Shown: positions 23,900 through 37,520, counted from the first letter of the stretch. The stretch: DNA of 64,000 nt from Adiantum capillus-veneris (GCA_014529385.2 CM043944.1:169329740-169393739), one strand, 5' to 3'. Notes: generated by a model not told the origin, from the sequence alone. A program made the numbers and translations.

Positions 23900-26160
23900 T
23901 CAAAGAAAGATATCATTATTTTATAGTCCAATAGGTCCATTGTATGGAAGACTTAGAGTGCTCTTACATGGTGCCTCCAAGGTTTCCAAAAAATAAAATC
24001 ATTGGAAAAAAAAGGCCACTGTGTCTCCAATCTATTGCCCATTTGAAGCATAGAGAGAACCAAGGTCCACCACTTGTCCAAGCTAGACATGGAGCATTGA
24101 CACAAGATCCAACACTTATCCAAGAACCCTATAGTATATGTGGTAACATGGGATGCATTGATGCAACAAAAGTAGTCTAGCCTCCTCATCCATCTCTTTT
24201 TCTTGTAGCCTAGAGGGATTAGTTTCAAGGTCTATCACTAGTCAAAAACTACACATAGAACATTGATACAAGGTTCCACCACATGTGAAACCTATCATCT
24301 CTAGTAGCATGGATGGTTTGATATCAAGGTTCATCGCGTGTCCTACTATACTCTATTGTAGCATATAGATTCTGGTTTGGTGGTACTACACTTGTCCAAA
24401 CTTGGCTTGTTGTTGATATCTGGAGGTAATCAAGGGTCCTCCACTTGTCCAAGTTAGGCATATAAAACAATTGCAAGGTCCACCATGTGTACAACATATG
24501 ATTGATTATAGCATGCATGGTCTTATTTCATGGGCAACCATCTTCTCTCCAACATGTGTCCAACCTCGGCTCCATTGAAGCATGGAGAGAAGCAAGGTCA
24601 CCACTTATCAAAGCTATTATTTTCTCCCAGTGCTTTCAAAACCCATAATACGTTGTACATGGGGGGGGGGGATTCTTGTTTCAAGGTCCACACCTTGGCT
24701 AAGATTGGATCCATTGAAAAATAAAGAGAAGCAAGCTCTACCATTTGTCCAAGCTAGGAGCCATTGAAACATGAAAACCCATAATATGTTGTATACGGGG
24801 GGTGTTTTTCAAGGTCTACCACTTGTCTAAGCTATGGTCCATTGGAACATGGAGAGAAGCAAAGCTCCACCACTTTTCTAAGCTAGGATCCATTGAAACA
24901 TGGAGAGAAGCAAGCTCCATTGTTTGTCTAAGCTAGGCTCCATTGGAACATGGAGAAAACAAGCTCCACCACTTGCCTATTATTGCATAGAGATTCTGGT
25001 TTGAAGGTCCACCACTTGTCCAACCTTGCCTTCATGTATGGAGATAATCAAGAGTGCAATGCTTCTCTAAGCTAGGGACATAAAAGTTTCAAGGTCCACT
25101 ACATATACGATCTATGATGGGTTGTAGCATGGGAGGTTTCATTTTAAGGTTGACCACTTCTCCAGCTGCTTGTCCAACCTCAGATCCATTGAAGGAATGG
25201 AGAATAAAGGTGTACCAACTCTCAAAATAGCAGACAATCTCTATAAAAACCCATGAATTGTTAATATATGCTATGCTTGTGGAGTTTTGTTTGAAGTTCC
25301 ACTCCTTATCCAAGCTACAATCCATTGAAGCATGGAACTAAGTAAGATATATCTCTAGTCCAAGATAGGATCCATTGAAACATAGAGAGAATCAAGGTCC
25401 ACCACTTGTCCAAGCTATGCATGGGTAATTGATATAAGGACCACTACGTTTTCACCTATACTATGCTCTATCATGGATGGTTTCATATCCACCAATTTTC
25501 CAACCTATTTAGTAGGTTGTATTATGGGGGTTTGGTTTCAAGGTACTTCACTTGTCTAAGGTGGGTTCCATTGAACCATGGAGAGAAACAATGTCTACCA
25601 CTTGTCCGAAATATGCTCCTTTAAAACATAAAAACAAGGTCCACCACTTGTCCAAGCTAAAGTTTCTCTCCATTGAAGCATGGAGAGAAACAAGGTCTAC
25701 CACCTGTCCAAAATATGCTCCATTGAAACATAAAAGCAAGGTCCACCACTTGTCCAAGCTAATATAACAAATGGGTGTTGGTTACAAGGTGTACCACACT
25801 TGTCTAAACTAGTCTTCATGCAAGGTCTACCACATGTCCAAGCTATATGAGCTTGTTTTGAAGGTCTACCACACCTCTTGAAATTAGGATCCATGTAAGG
25901 TCCACCTTTTGTCAAGCTATGCATTTAATGAGTACTAAAACTAAGTAAATTGCAGTACTTAAATACCTTTCCAAGCTCATTAAGATTTTGGTCTCTAAGG
26001 CCGGCCACCACCACATGTCTAATCTATGCTCTAATTGATTACTTATGCTAGTTCTCAAAGTCCAAACATAAGCTCCTTCTAGCAAGGTTAGTTTAAATTT
26101 AGGCTCCAGCACCTGTCTAAGCTAGGTTCAATTTATGAAGCATCACCATTTAACCATGCT
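23900..26160 (-). repeat. Diverged reverse-orientation repeat array
   Basis: Scattered cores (AAGGTCCACCACTTGTCCAAGC) alternate with CCATTGAAACATGGAGAGAAGCAAG spacers. They are less regular than the array at 28.8-36.9 kb. A nearly duplicated unit lies at 25552-25760 (two copies of an approximately 105-bp segment). A G run (24661-24670) occurs within. No gene is seen. Confidence 0.88.
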
Positions 26161-26412
26161 ACGATCTAATGTATCATATCAAGGGGGTATTGATAAAAGG
26201 TCACAAAACTTATTGAGTTCAAGCTCTTAAGTAATTAAGTCTTGTGAGTATTAAATGTTATAGTTTTGTCTACAGATCCACCATTCAAAAACTCAAGTAA
26301 TTTCAAAAACTAAGTAATTTACTATTTACCATTCAAACCTTGAATGCTTGAGATAAAAATACAAGCTCAATCAATACTATATAAAGCAAAATCTAACATT
26401 AAGAGTATCAAA
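26160..26412. other. Non-coding stretch
   Basis: AT-rich, no gene seen. It lies downstream of the minus-strand exon remnants and may be their intron or 3' region. Confidence 0.4.
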
Positions 26413-26953
26413 TCAGTAACAAGAAACACTAACATGCACAAGAAACTCAAAACATACGTGTCTCCATTTCCAAAAGTCCTCCATTGACAGAGGATGGTGT
26501 TGTTGTTGTTCTTCTTCTCTTTGTGGAGAGCACTCCTCTGTAACAGGCACAATGTCGCCTGATTGCGAAGTGGATTGTTGAAGTCCAGCCCATTTTTCTA
26601 TATCTTCATGAGACTTAACAAAGTCTAGCAGCATGGTCTCCATGCTTTTTGCCTCCTCCACAACAACATATCAATTAAGTTGCAGATCAAAACTTCAATT
26701 TTTTGTTGTATTCCCTTCTTTTGCAACCAAGGAGCCATCACAAAAACATCAATAAAGCTTGCGGTCTTTCCAAACAATATGTTAGGAATGTTTTGCTTGG
26801 CCAATAACACATAAGCCAATAGGCACTTTATTATTGAAGTGGCGCATCAAGTAGAGATTGCCTCCATTTGTAGCTCACCAAAGCATAGATTGACCATTGG
26901 CAAATCTCTTGCTCAATTTTCTCCTTTTGAAGGTGAATTTTCCATTTGCATTA
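26413..26953 (-). pseudogene. Former downstream exon(s) of the ParB-like gene
   Basis: Past the stop at 26954-26956 the minus strand continues with coding-like pieces in shifting frames: QKEKIEQEICQWSIYALVSY, then AYVLLAKQNIPNILFGKTAS, then KSMETMLLDFVKSHEDIEKW and MEDFWKWRH. The last piece ends at a good donor (CAC|GTATGT at about 26458). This suggests that the original protein was longer and that this part is now broken by frameshifts. No family is recognised for it. Confidence 0.4.
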
Positions 26954-27448
26954 TTATATTGCTCCATCTGGAAAAGCCATTTTCTTTGTTCCACGCGTCA
27001 AACTAGATCTGATCCATTCCTCGCATAGCATTAAAATTGTTTTATAAACAACATCATTGATGTTATACATTTTGACCACCTCCTCCCAGTCTTTACATGG
27101 TGAAGACTCATTCAAATTGTTGAAGCCTTCAAGAAGTGCATCTTGAATCAATTTGTCTTGCTTCAACTGCTTGATTCGATCATACATGTCAGTTGCATCA
27201 CCATCCTTTGCACTCTTTGACAGTAAAATCTTCTCATCTCTAATCTCTTCTTGAATAGTCTTTACCTCTGATTCCTCAAGGCCACAAAGGTATCTAAATA
27301 CAGTTGTTGGGGGTTTCTTATTCTCCTCTTCTAGATTTTCAATGATTTCTATCCAGCAATCATAAACTAAATCAGAGTACGTGACCATGTGTGCCTGTTT
27401 AGCAATCCAACTTGCTGCTGCACTCATTCTTGCCAATCGAAGAAAAGC
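26954..27448 (-). CDS. ParB-like gene, exon 2
   Basis: The exon starts after TTTCTTTTTAG at 27448 and reads AFLRLARMSAAASWIAKQ in phase with exon 1. It encodes a helical, acidic/lysine-rich stretch (VYDCWIEIIENLEEENKKP, EESEVKTIQEEIRDEK) and ends in a stop at 26954 after PDGAI. Exons 1 and 2 together give about 560 codons without a break. Coding-like sequence beyond the stop suggests the stop may be a later truncation. The function of this C-terminal half is not recognised; it could be a dimerisation or partner-binding part. Confidence 0.65.
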   Translation of the reverse strand, partial: AFLRLARMSAAASWIAKQAHMVTYSDLVYDCWIEIIENLEEENKKPPTTVFRYLCGLEESEVKTIQEEIRDEKILLSKSAKDGDATDMYDRIKQLKQDKLIQDALLEGFNNLNESSPCKDWEEVVKMYNINDVVYKTILMLCEEWIRSSLTRGTKKMAFPDGAI

Positions 27449-27532
27449 CTAAAAAGAAATAGAGAAATAATTAAACTATTGAGCAAGATTTGTTAATTAA
27501 ACACTATCAAAAAGACAAAGAAAATAACTTAC
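27449..27532 (-). other. Intron of the ParB-like gene
   Basis: 84 bp, GTAAGT at 27532-27527 and TTTTTAG ending at 27449. Splicing joins GGATGGGAT to GCTTTTCTT in phase 0. Confidence 0.7.
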
Positions 27533-28720
27533 ATCCCATCCGGCACGAGATGCATGTCCCTCTGCAATTCCACTTGCTGCCTTTGGTGGTCGTCCTGAGA
27601 AGATCCATTGACTCCGTAAATGTCTCAATATTTGGCTGTAAGGTTGCTTGACATACAATGCCTGAGCCTCCTCATTTGCAATGGCAGATATAGCAGTTGC
27701 AACAAATGGAGGAGCATTCACAACAATGCGAGCCTTTCTAAATTTATACACGCTAATCAGTCTTTCAAAGATCTCTTTGTTGTTTTGTTCATTGTGAAGC
27801 AAAACTTTTGCAGCATAGATTGAATGCTGCCCATCAAGAATCCAATAATGATAATCTTTAATTTTTTGCTCCTCTACCTCTTCTACTGCCAAAGGAGTCC
27901 CCTTCTTTGATTTTGCATTTCGAACAGGCATCAAATATGCACATGCTGCAGGCTTGGTCGTACTCCGTGAAAATCCAAATAACACACTTTCAGCGTGTTT
28001 TTTATCCATAATACGTGCATTATAGTGATCAGGAGCAAGCCAACAATTTTGAATAGGGATATCAAATTCCCTATATTGGAAAGGAAAATAATTTATGTAC
28101 TTATTCATTCCACCTGTATCTTTTTCTTGTCCTTTCATGGCCTCAGCTTCTAAAACATCTGGATCCACAATTCTCATCTTTGACATTGAACCCTCTGTTG
28201 ATGAGGATGCCAAAGATGCCTTGTCTACATCCAAAATGGAACTAGTTCGCTTAGCTTCTACTTTCTGCACTTTTGCTTGCTTCTTTGTGGATGGTGGTCG
28301 TGAAGCTTTCACCTTTTTTCGTTGTAGTGTGGCAATGATGGAGCTTTGAAGTTGATCTGCTGTGATATTTGGATTTGATTCTGCAAACTTCCATCCTCGA
28401 GAAAACATTGTCTCTTCTTTGTTTCTAGACATGCGCTCCAATGCATATGCTCCTGGAGATAGTTGAAATTCTAGATTCATTGGAACTAGAATGTCAATGC
28501 ATTCCACCTCTGGATGACTATCAACTACAGAGACAGATGCTTCCACAACTTGTCCAACATCTTCAAACAAGCTGTCATTCTCCTTTTTGGCAATAAATAG
28601 ATGCACCTTATGAAATTGTGCACCCTCTATACCATGTATGTCCAAATACCATTTCCTAAGATCATTGCAAGTATAGTCAACTGAGACAGCAACCCTTGCA
28701 ACCTGTTTTTTTGGAGCCAT
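27533..28720 (-). CDS. ParB/Srx-fold-like protein, exon 1
   Basis: The start ATG (28720) follows a splice acceptor (TTTTGTTTCAG, 28736-28726), so a 5' untranslated exon probably exists. The 396 codons of this exon show an N-terminal region of unknown role, a basic linker (residues about 133-160, KKVKASRPP, KKQAKVQK) and a ParB/sulfiredoxin-like part. In that part, REFDIPIQNCWLAPDHYNAR (about 217-236) corresponds to the first motif and HYWILDGQHSIYAAKVLL (about 291-308) to the DGQHR-type nucleotide-binding motif, with Ser in place of Arg. In bacteria this fold binds and hydrolyses CTP or acts as a nuclease near DNA. A plant nuclear copy with an intron is notable. The function is inferred from motifs only. 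Confidence 0.65.
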
Positions 28721-28784
28721 CTTTCCTGAAACAAAAAAAACCAAATGTTATTTTAACATATACTTTTTTGTAATGGATTAAGTT

Positions 28785-31700
28785 TGTGTGAATACAAGTT
28801 CCACCACTTGTTCAAGCTAGATCTAAGCAAGTATACATAGTGATCATTTAAGCTAGTAAACTAAGGGAAGGGAGAAGTAAGGTCCACCACTTGTCCAAGC
28901 TCAGCTCTAGACAACATGGAGAGATTCGAGGTCTACTAATTGTCTAATATAGGCTAACTATATTGAAACATAGAGAGAAGCAAAGGTCCACCACTTGTCC
29001 AATCTAGGGTCCATTGAAACATGGAGAGAAGGATGCTCCACCATTTGTCCAAAATAGGCTCCATTGAAACATGAAGAGAAGCAAGATGCACCATGTCTTT
29101 GAGATGCTAGGCTCCATTGAAATACCTTAAACCCATGATATTTTGTATATGTGGGGTTTAAATTCAAGGTCCACCACTTGTCCAACCTATTATCCCTAGT
29201 AGCATGAGTGGTTTGGTCTCAAGATTCACCACTTTTCCACTCTATGTCATTATATTAAGAAGATCTGGGTGTTAAGGTCCACCACTTGTCCAACCTATAA
29301 GGCTATATCTTAAATGGTATTATTTACCACCACTTGGAATGCACATGATGGGTTTTACATAGGGGTATGGTTCCAAGGTCCACCACTTGTCCAAGCTAAC
29401 TCTATTGAAACATAGAGAGAATCAAAGGTCCACCACTTGTCCAAGCTAGGCTCCATTGAAACATGGAGAGAAGGATGCTCCACCATTTGTCCAAGCCAGG
29501 TTTGATTGAAACATGAAGAGAAGCAAGCTGCACCATGTCTCCAAAATGCTAGGCTCCATTGAAATATCTTAAACCCATGATATTTCGTACATGGGGGGTT
29601 TACATTCAAGGTCCACCACTTGTCCAACCTATTATCACTAGTAGCATGAGTGGTTTGATGTCAAGATTCACCACTTTTCCACTCTATGTCATTATATTAA
29701 GAAGATCTGGGTGTTAAGGTCCACCACTTGTCCAACCTATAAGGCTATATCTTAAAGGGTATTCTTTCTCACCACTTGGAATGACCATGATAGGTTTTAC
29801 ATGGGGGTTTGGTTCCAAGTTCCACCACTTGTCCAAGCTAACTCTATTGAAACATAGAGAGAAGCAAAGGTCCACCACTTGTCTAAGCTAGGGTCCATTG
29901 AAACATGGAGAGAAGGATGCTCCACCATTTGTCCAAGATAGGCTCCATTGAAACATGAAGAGAAGCAAGCTGCACCATGTCTCCAAGATGCTAAGATCCA
30001 TTGAAATACCTTAAACCCACGATATTTTGTACATGGGGAGTTTACATTCAAGGTCCACCACTTGTCCAACCTATTATCTCTAGTAGCATGAGTGGTTTGG
30101 TCTCAAGATTCACCACTTTTCCACTCTATGTCATTACGTTAAGAAGATCTGGGTGTTAAGGTCGACCACTTGTCCAACCTATAAGGGTATATCTTAAAGG
30201 GTATTCTTTCTCACCACTTGAAATGTCCATGATATGTTTTACATGGGGGTTTGGCTCCAAGGTCCACCACTTGTCCAAGCTAACTCTATTGAAACATAGA
30301 GAGAAACAAAGGTCCACCACTTGTCCAAGCTAGGCTCCATTGAAACATGGAGAGAAGGATCCTCTACCATTTGTCGAAGCTAACTCTATTGAAACATGGG
30401 GGGTTTACATTCAAGGTCCACCACTTGTCCAACCTATTAACGCTAGTAGCATGAGTGGTTTGGTCTCAAGATTCACCACTTTTTCACTCTATGTCATTAT
30501 ATTAAGAATATTTGGGTGTTAAGGTCCACCACTTGTCCAACCTATAAGGCTATATCTTAAGGGTTATTCTTTCTCACCACTTGGAGTGACCAGCATAGGT
30601 TTTACATGGGGGTTTTGTTTCAAGGTCCACCACTTGTCCAAGCTAACTCTATTGAAACATAGAGAGAATCAAAGGTCCACCACTTGTCCAAGCTAGGGTC
30701 CATTGAAACATGGAGAGAAGGATGCTCCACCATTTGTCCAAGATACGCTCCATTGAAACATGAAGAGAAGCAAGCTACACCATGTCTCCAAGATGCTAGG
30801 CTCCATTGAAATACCTCAAACCCATGATATTTTGTACATGGGGGGTTTACATTCAAGGTCCACCACTTGTCCAACCTATTATCTCTAGTAGCATGAGTGG
30901 TTTGGTCTCAAGATTCACCATTTTTCCACTCTATGTCATTCTATTAAGAATATCTGGGTGCTAAGGTCCACCACTTGTCCAACCTATAAGGCTATATCTT
31001 AAACTTTATTCTTTCTCACCACTTGGAGTTACCAAGATAGGTTTTACATGGGAGTTTGGTTCCAAGGCCCACCACTTGTCCAAGCTAACTCTATTGAAAC
31101 ATAGAGAGAAGCAAAGGTCCACCACTTGTCCAAGCTAGGCTCCATTGAAACATGGAGAGAAGGATGCTCCACCATTTGTCCAAGATAGGCTCCATTGAAA
31201 CATGAAGGGTCTGCACCATGTCTCCAAGATGCTAGGCTCCATTGAAATACCTTAAACCCATGATATTTCGTACATGGGGGTTTACATTCAAGGTCCACCA
31301 CTTGTCCAAGCTATTATTCTTAGTAGCATGAGTGGTTTGGTCTCAAGATTTACCACTTTTCCACTCTATGTCGTTATATTATGAAGATCTAGGTTTTAAG
31401 GTCGACCACTTGTCCAACCTATAAGGCTAGATCTTAAAGGGTATTATTTCTCACCACTTGGAATGACCATGATATGTTTTACATGGGGGTTTGGTTTCAA
31501 GGTCCACCACTTGTCCAAGCTAACTCTATGGAAACATAGAGAGAAGCAAAGGTCCACCACTTGTCCAAGCTAGGCTCCACTGAGACATTTAGAGAAGGAT
31601 GATCCCCCATTGGTGGAAGATAGGCTTCATTGAAACATGAAAAGAAGCAAGTTGCACCATGTCTCCAAGATTCTAGGATCCATTGAAATACCTTAAACCC

Positions 31701-34700
31701 ACGATATTGTTTACATGTGGGGTTTAACGTCAAGGTCAGTCACTTTTCCAAGCTATTATCCCTAGTAGCATGAGTGGTTTGGTCTCAAGATTCACCACTT
31801 TTCCACTCTATGTCATTATATAAAGAAGATCTAGGTGTTAAGGTCGACCACTTGTCCAACCTATAAGGGTATATCTTAAAGGGTATTCTTTCTCACCACT
31901 TGAAATGTCCATGATATGTTTTACATAGGGGTTTGGTTCCAAGGTCCACCACTTATCCAAGCTAACTTTATTCTTCTCATAGAGAGAAGCAAAAGGTCCA
32001 CCACTTGTCCAAGCTAGGCTCCATTGAAACATGGAGAGAAGGATGCTCCACCATTTGTCGAAGCTAACTCTATTGAAACATGGAAGGTTTACATTCAAGG
32101 TCCACCAGTTGTCCAACCTATTAACGCTAGTAGCATGAGGGGTTTGGTCTCAAGATTCACCACTTTTTCACTCTGTGTCATTATATTAAGAATATTTGGG
32201 TATTAAGGTCCACCACTTGTCCAACCTATAAAACTATATCTTAATGGTTATTCTTTCTGACCACTTGGAGTGACCATGAAAGGTTTTACATGGGGGTTTG
32301 GTTCCAAGGTCCACCACTTGTCCAAGCTAACTCTATTGAAACATAGAGAGAAGCAAAGGTCCACCACTTGTCTAATCTAGGGTCTATTGAAACATGGAGA
32401 GAAGGATGCTCCACCATTTGTCCAAGATAGACTCCATTGAAACATGAAGAGAAGCAAGCTGCACCATATCTCCAAGATGCTAGCCTCCATCGAAATACCT
32501 TAAACCCACGTTATTTTGTACATGGGGAGTTTACATTCAAGATCAACAATTTGTCCAACCTATTGTCGCTAGTAGCACGAGTGGTTTGCTCTCAAGATTC
32601 ACCACTTTTCCACTCTCTGTCATTATATTAAGAATATTTGGGTGTTAAGGTCCACCACTTGTCCAACCTATAAGACTATATCTTAATGGTTATTCTTTCT
32701 CACCCCTTGAAAGACTATATCTTAATGGTTATCCCTACATATTATTGCTAGTAGCCTGAGTGGTTTGGTCTCAAGATTCACCACTTTTATTAAGAATATG
32801 AAGGTCCACCACTTGTCCAACCTATAAGGCTACATCTTAAAGGTTATTCTTTCTTACTACTTGGAGTGACCATGATAGGTTTTACATGGGGGTTTGGTTC
32901 CAAGGTCCACCACTTGTCCAAGCTACCTCTATTGAAACATAGAGAGAAGCAAAGGTCCACCCCTTGTCTAAGCTAGGGTCCATTGAAACATGGAGAGAAG
33001 GATGCTCCACCATTTGTCCAAGGTAGGCTCCATTGAAACATGAGGAGAAGCAAGGTGCACCATGTCTCCAACATGCTAGGCTCCATCAAAAAACATTAAA
33101 CCCACAATATGTCGTAGATGAGGGGTTTACATTCAAGGTCCAACACTTTTCCAAGCTATTATTGGTAGTAGCCTGAGTGGTTTGGTCTCAAGATTCACCA
33201 CTTTTCCACTCTATGTCATTATATTAAGAATATGCGCGTGTTAAGGTCCACCACTTGTCCAAGCTAACTCTATTGAAACATAGAGAGAAACAAAGGTCCA
33301 CCACTTGTCCAAGCTAACTCTGTTGAAACATAGAGAGAAACAAAGGTCCACCACTTGTCCAAGCTAGGGTCCATTGAAACATGGAGAGAAGGATGCTCCA
33401 CCATTTGTCCAAGATAGGCTCCATTGAAACATGACGAGAAGCAAGCTGCACCATGTCTCCAAGATGCTAGGCTCCATCGAAATACATTAAACCCACGATA
33501 TTTCGTAGATGAGGGGTTTACATTCAAGGTACACCACTTGTCCAAGCTATTATTGCTAGTAGCCTGAGTGGTTTGGTCTCAAGATTCACCACTTTTTTTA
33601 AGAATATGCGTGTGTTAAGGTCCACCACTTGTCCAACCTATAAGGCTACATCTTAAAGGTTATTCTTTCTTACTACTTGGAGTGACCATGATAGGTTTTA
33701 CATGGGGGTTTGGCTCCAAGGTCCACCACTTGTCCAAGCTAACTCTATTGAAACATAGAGAGAAGCAAAGGTCCACCCCTTGTCTAAGCTAGGGTCCATT
33801 GAAACATGGAGAGAAGGATGCTCCACCATTTGTCCAAGGTAGGCTCCATTGAAACATGAGGAGAAGCAAGGTGCACCATGTCTCCAAGATGCTAGGCTCC
33901 ATCGAAAAACATTAAACCCACGATATGTCGTAGATGAGGGGTTTACATTCAAGGTCCAACACTTTTCCAAGCTATTATTGGTAGTAGCCTGAGTGGTTTG
34001 GTCTCAAGATTCACCACTTTTCCACTGTATGTCATTATATTAAGAATATGCGCGTATTAAGGTCCACCACTTGTCCAACCTATAAGGCTACATCTTAAAG
34101 GTTATTCTTTCTTACTACTTGGAGTGACCATGATAGGTTTTACATGGGGGTTTGGTTCCAAGGTCCACCACTTGTCCAAGCTAACTCTATTGAAACATAG
34201 AGAGAAGCAAAGGTCCACCCCTTGTCTAAGCTAGGGTCCATTGAAACATGGAGAGAAGGATGCTGCACCATTTGTCCAAGGTACGCATTATTGAAACATG
34301 AGGAGAAGCAAGGTGTGCCATGTCTCCAAGATGCTAGGCTCCATCGAAAAACATTAAACCCACGATATGTCGTAGATGAGGGGTTTACATTCAAGGTCCA
34401 ACACTTGTCCAAGCTATTATTGGTAGTAGCCTGAGTGGTTGGGTCTCAAGATTCACCACTTTTCCACTCTATGTCATTATATTAAGAATATGCGTGTGTT
34501 AAGGTCCACCACTTGTCCAACCTATAAGGCTACATCTTAAAGGTTATTCTTTATTACCACTTGGAGTGACCATGATAGGTTTTACATGGGGGTTTGGTTC
34601 CAAGGTCCACCACGTGTCCAAGCTAACTCTATTGAAGCATAGAGAGAAACAAAGGTCCACCACTTGTCCAAGCTATGGTCCATTGAAACATGGAGAGAAG

Positions 34701-36925
34701 GATGCTCCACCATTTGTCCAAGATAGGCTCCATTGAAACATGGCGAGAAGCAAGTTGCACCATGTCTCCAAGATGCTAGGCTCCATCGAAATACATTAAA
34801 CCCACGATATTTCGTAGATGAGGGGTTTACATTCAAGGTCCACCACTTGTCCAAGCTATTATTGCAAGTAGCCCGAGTGGTTTGGTCTCAAGATTCACCA
34901 CTTTTATTAAGAATATGTGGGTGTTAAGGTCCACCACTTGTCCAACCTATAAATCTACATCTTAAAGGTTATTCTTTCTTACTACTTGGAGTGATTATGA
35001 TAGGTTTTACATGGGGGTTTCGTTTCAAGGTCCACCACTTGTCCAAGCTAACTCTATTGAAACATAGAGAGAAGCAAAGGTCCACCCCATGTCTAAGCTA
35101 GGGTCCATTGAAACATGGAGAGAAGGATGCTCCACCATTTGTCCAAGGTAGGCTCCATTGAAACATGAGGAGAATCAAGGTGCACCATGTCTCCAAGATG
35201 TTAGGCTCCATCGAAAAACATTAAACCCACGATATGTCGTAGATGAGGGGTTTACATTCAAGGTCCAACACTTGTCCAAGCTATTATATGTAGTAGCCTG
35301 AGTGGTTTGGTCTCAAGATTCACCACTTTTCCACTCTATGTCATTATATTAAGAATATGTGGGTGTTAAGGTCCACCACTTGTCCAACCTATAAGGCTAT
35401 ATCTTAAAGGGTATTCTTTCTCACCACTTGGAATGACCATGATAGGTTTTACATGGGGGTTTGGTTCCAAGTTCCACCACTTGTCCAAGCTAACTCTATT
35501 GAAACATAGAGAGAAACAAAGGTCCACCTCTTGTCCAAGCTAGGGTCCATTGAAACATGGAGAGAAGGATGCTCCACCATTTGTCCAAGATAGGCTCCAT
35601 TGAAACATGACGAGAAGCAAGCTGCACCATGTCTCCAAGATGCTAGGCTCCATCGAAATACATTAAACGCACGACATTTCGTAGATGAGGGGTTTAAAAT
35701 CAAAGGTCCACCCCTTGTCTAAGCTAGGGTCCATTGAAACATGGAAAGAAGGATGCTTCACCATTTGTCCAAGGTAGGCTCCATTGAAACATGAGGAGAA
35801 TCAAGGTGCACCATGTCTCCAAGATGCTAGGCTCCATGGAAAAACATTAAACCCACGATATGTCGTAGATGAGGGGTTTACATTCAAGGTCCACCACTTG
35901 TCCAAGCTATTATCACTAGTAGCATGAGTGGTTTTGTCTCAAGATTCACCATTTTCCACTCTATGTCATTATATTAAGAATATGCGCGTGTTAAGGTCCA
36001 CCACTTGTCCAACCTATAAGGCTACATCTTAAAGGTTATTCTTTATTACCACTTGGAGTGACCATGATAGGTTTTACATGGGGCTTTGGTTCCAAGGTCC
36101 ACCACTTGTCCAAGCTAACTCTATTGAATCATAGAGAGAAGCAAAGGTCCACCACTTGTCTAAGCTAGGCTCCATTGAAACATGGAGAGAAGGATGCTCC
36201 ACCATTTGTCGAAGTTAACTCTATTGAAACATGGGGGGTTTACGTTCACGGTCCACCACTTGTCCAAGCTATTAGTGCTAGTAGCATGAGTGGTTTTGTC
36301 TCAAGATTCACCACTTTCTCACTCTATGTCATTATATTAAGAATATTAGGGTGTTAAGGTCCACCACTTGTCCAACCTATAAGGCTATATCTTAAAGGTT
36401 ATTCTTTCTCACCACTTGGAGTGACCATGATAGGTTTTACATAGGGGTTTGGTTCCAAGGTCCACCACTTGTCCAAGCTAACTCTATTGAATAATAGAGA
36501 GAAGCAAAGGTCCACCACTTGTCCAAGCTAGGGTCCATTAAAACATGGAGAGAAGGATGCTCCACCATTTGTCCAAGATAGGCTCCATTGAAACATGAAG
36601 AGAAGCAAGATGCACGATGTCTCCAAGATGCTAGGCTCCATCGAAATACCTTAAACCCACGATATTTCGTAGATGGGGGGTTTACTTTCAAGGTCCACCA
36701 CTTGTCCAAGCTATTATCCCTAGTAGCATGGTTTGGTCTCAAGATTCACCAGTTTTCCACTCTATGTCATTATATGAAGAATATCTGGGTGTTAAGGTCC
36801 ACCACTTGTCCAACCTATAAGGCTATATCTTAAATGATATTTTTTTTGACCACTTGGAATGTGCATGATATGTTTTACATGGGGTTTTGTTCCAAGGTCC
36901 ACCACTTGTCCAAGCTAGATCTATT
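28785..36925 (-). repeat. Higher-order satellite array, reverse orientation (right arm)
   Basis: About 8.1 kb of higher-order repeats. Corresponding points recur every 442 bp in regular parts (for example 29355 and 29797; 33698, 34140 and 34582). Each unit holds several 50-bp subrepeats starting CCACCACTTGTCCAAGCT and a set of distinct spacers, the same as in the left arm but inverted. Partial units and deletions occur at 30.3, 32.0, 32.7, 33.2 and 35.7 kb. Most units leave an open frame of 84-92 codons on the minus strand (EPSLDKWWTFASLYVS type). I treat this as a by-product of the repeat unless expression is shown. Confidence 0.95.
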
Positions 36926-37520
36926 ACATATATATTATACATACAATATTCAACTAGATTCCCTACCTATCATGTCCAGTAGCATGGATGCTCTAGCTTG
37001 AAGGTCCACCACTTGTCCAACCTATACTCTCTTATGTAAGGGAGATCTCGCTATAAATTCAAAACCTTCCCGCCTAAATTTAAAATATCCCTCCCAAATC
37101 TTAAATATCCCACCTAAATTTTAAAATATCCCGCCCAAATTTTAAAATTCAAACTTTTTTATAAAAATTTAAATTTTACTACTTAAATTTAAAATATTCC
37201 ACGCGAAATTTATTTTAAATTCAAGTTTACCACAAAAAGATATCATTATACCACCTAAATTCAAATATGCAAACCTCAAATCATTATATTGTACATAAAT
37301 TCAAACAAATTCAAATTAGCAAGCCTAAACTGATATTAGTTTGCATAGATATGAATTTATCACACCTAAACTATGTCACCATGTTAGAGAGAGTGGTTAG
37401 AGAATTTGAACAAGGTCCACCACTTGTCCAACCTAGATACCAAGAAGGATTGAGTGTACAAGGTATTGTTTGGAGGTCCTTATAGTCCACTGGTCTCAAG
37501 GTCCACCACTTGTGGTAAGG
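36925..37520. repeat. AT-rich minisatellite plus isolated repeat cores
   Basis: At about 37065-37260 a unit of about 22-26 bp (CCCGCCTAAATTTAAAATAT and variants) is repeated and decays rightwards. Single cores (AAGGTCCACCACTTGTCCAACC) stand at about 36999-37020 and 37413-37434, with a truncated one near 37498. No gene is seen. Confidence 0.75.

Noticed and set aside
28958-36742. About a dozen minus-strand ORFs of 75-101 codons with LDKWWTFASLYVS-type sequence
   Set aside because: They lie wholly in the higher-order repeat and arise because the repeat has no stops on that strand. There is no start context, splice structure or known family.
28785-36925. CRISPR-like array
   Set aside because: Direct repeats occur, but the spacers are themselves repeated in order, there are no cas genes and the context is eukaryotic.
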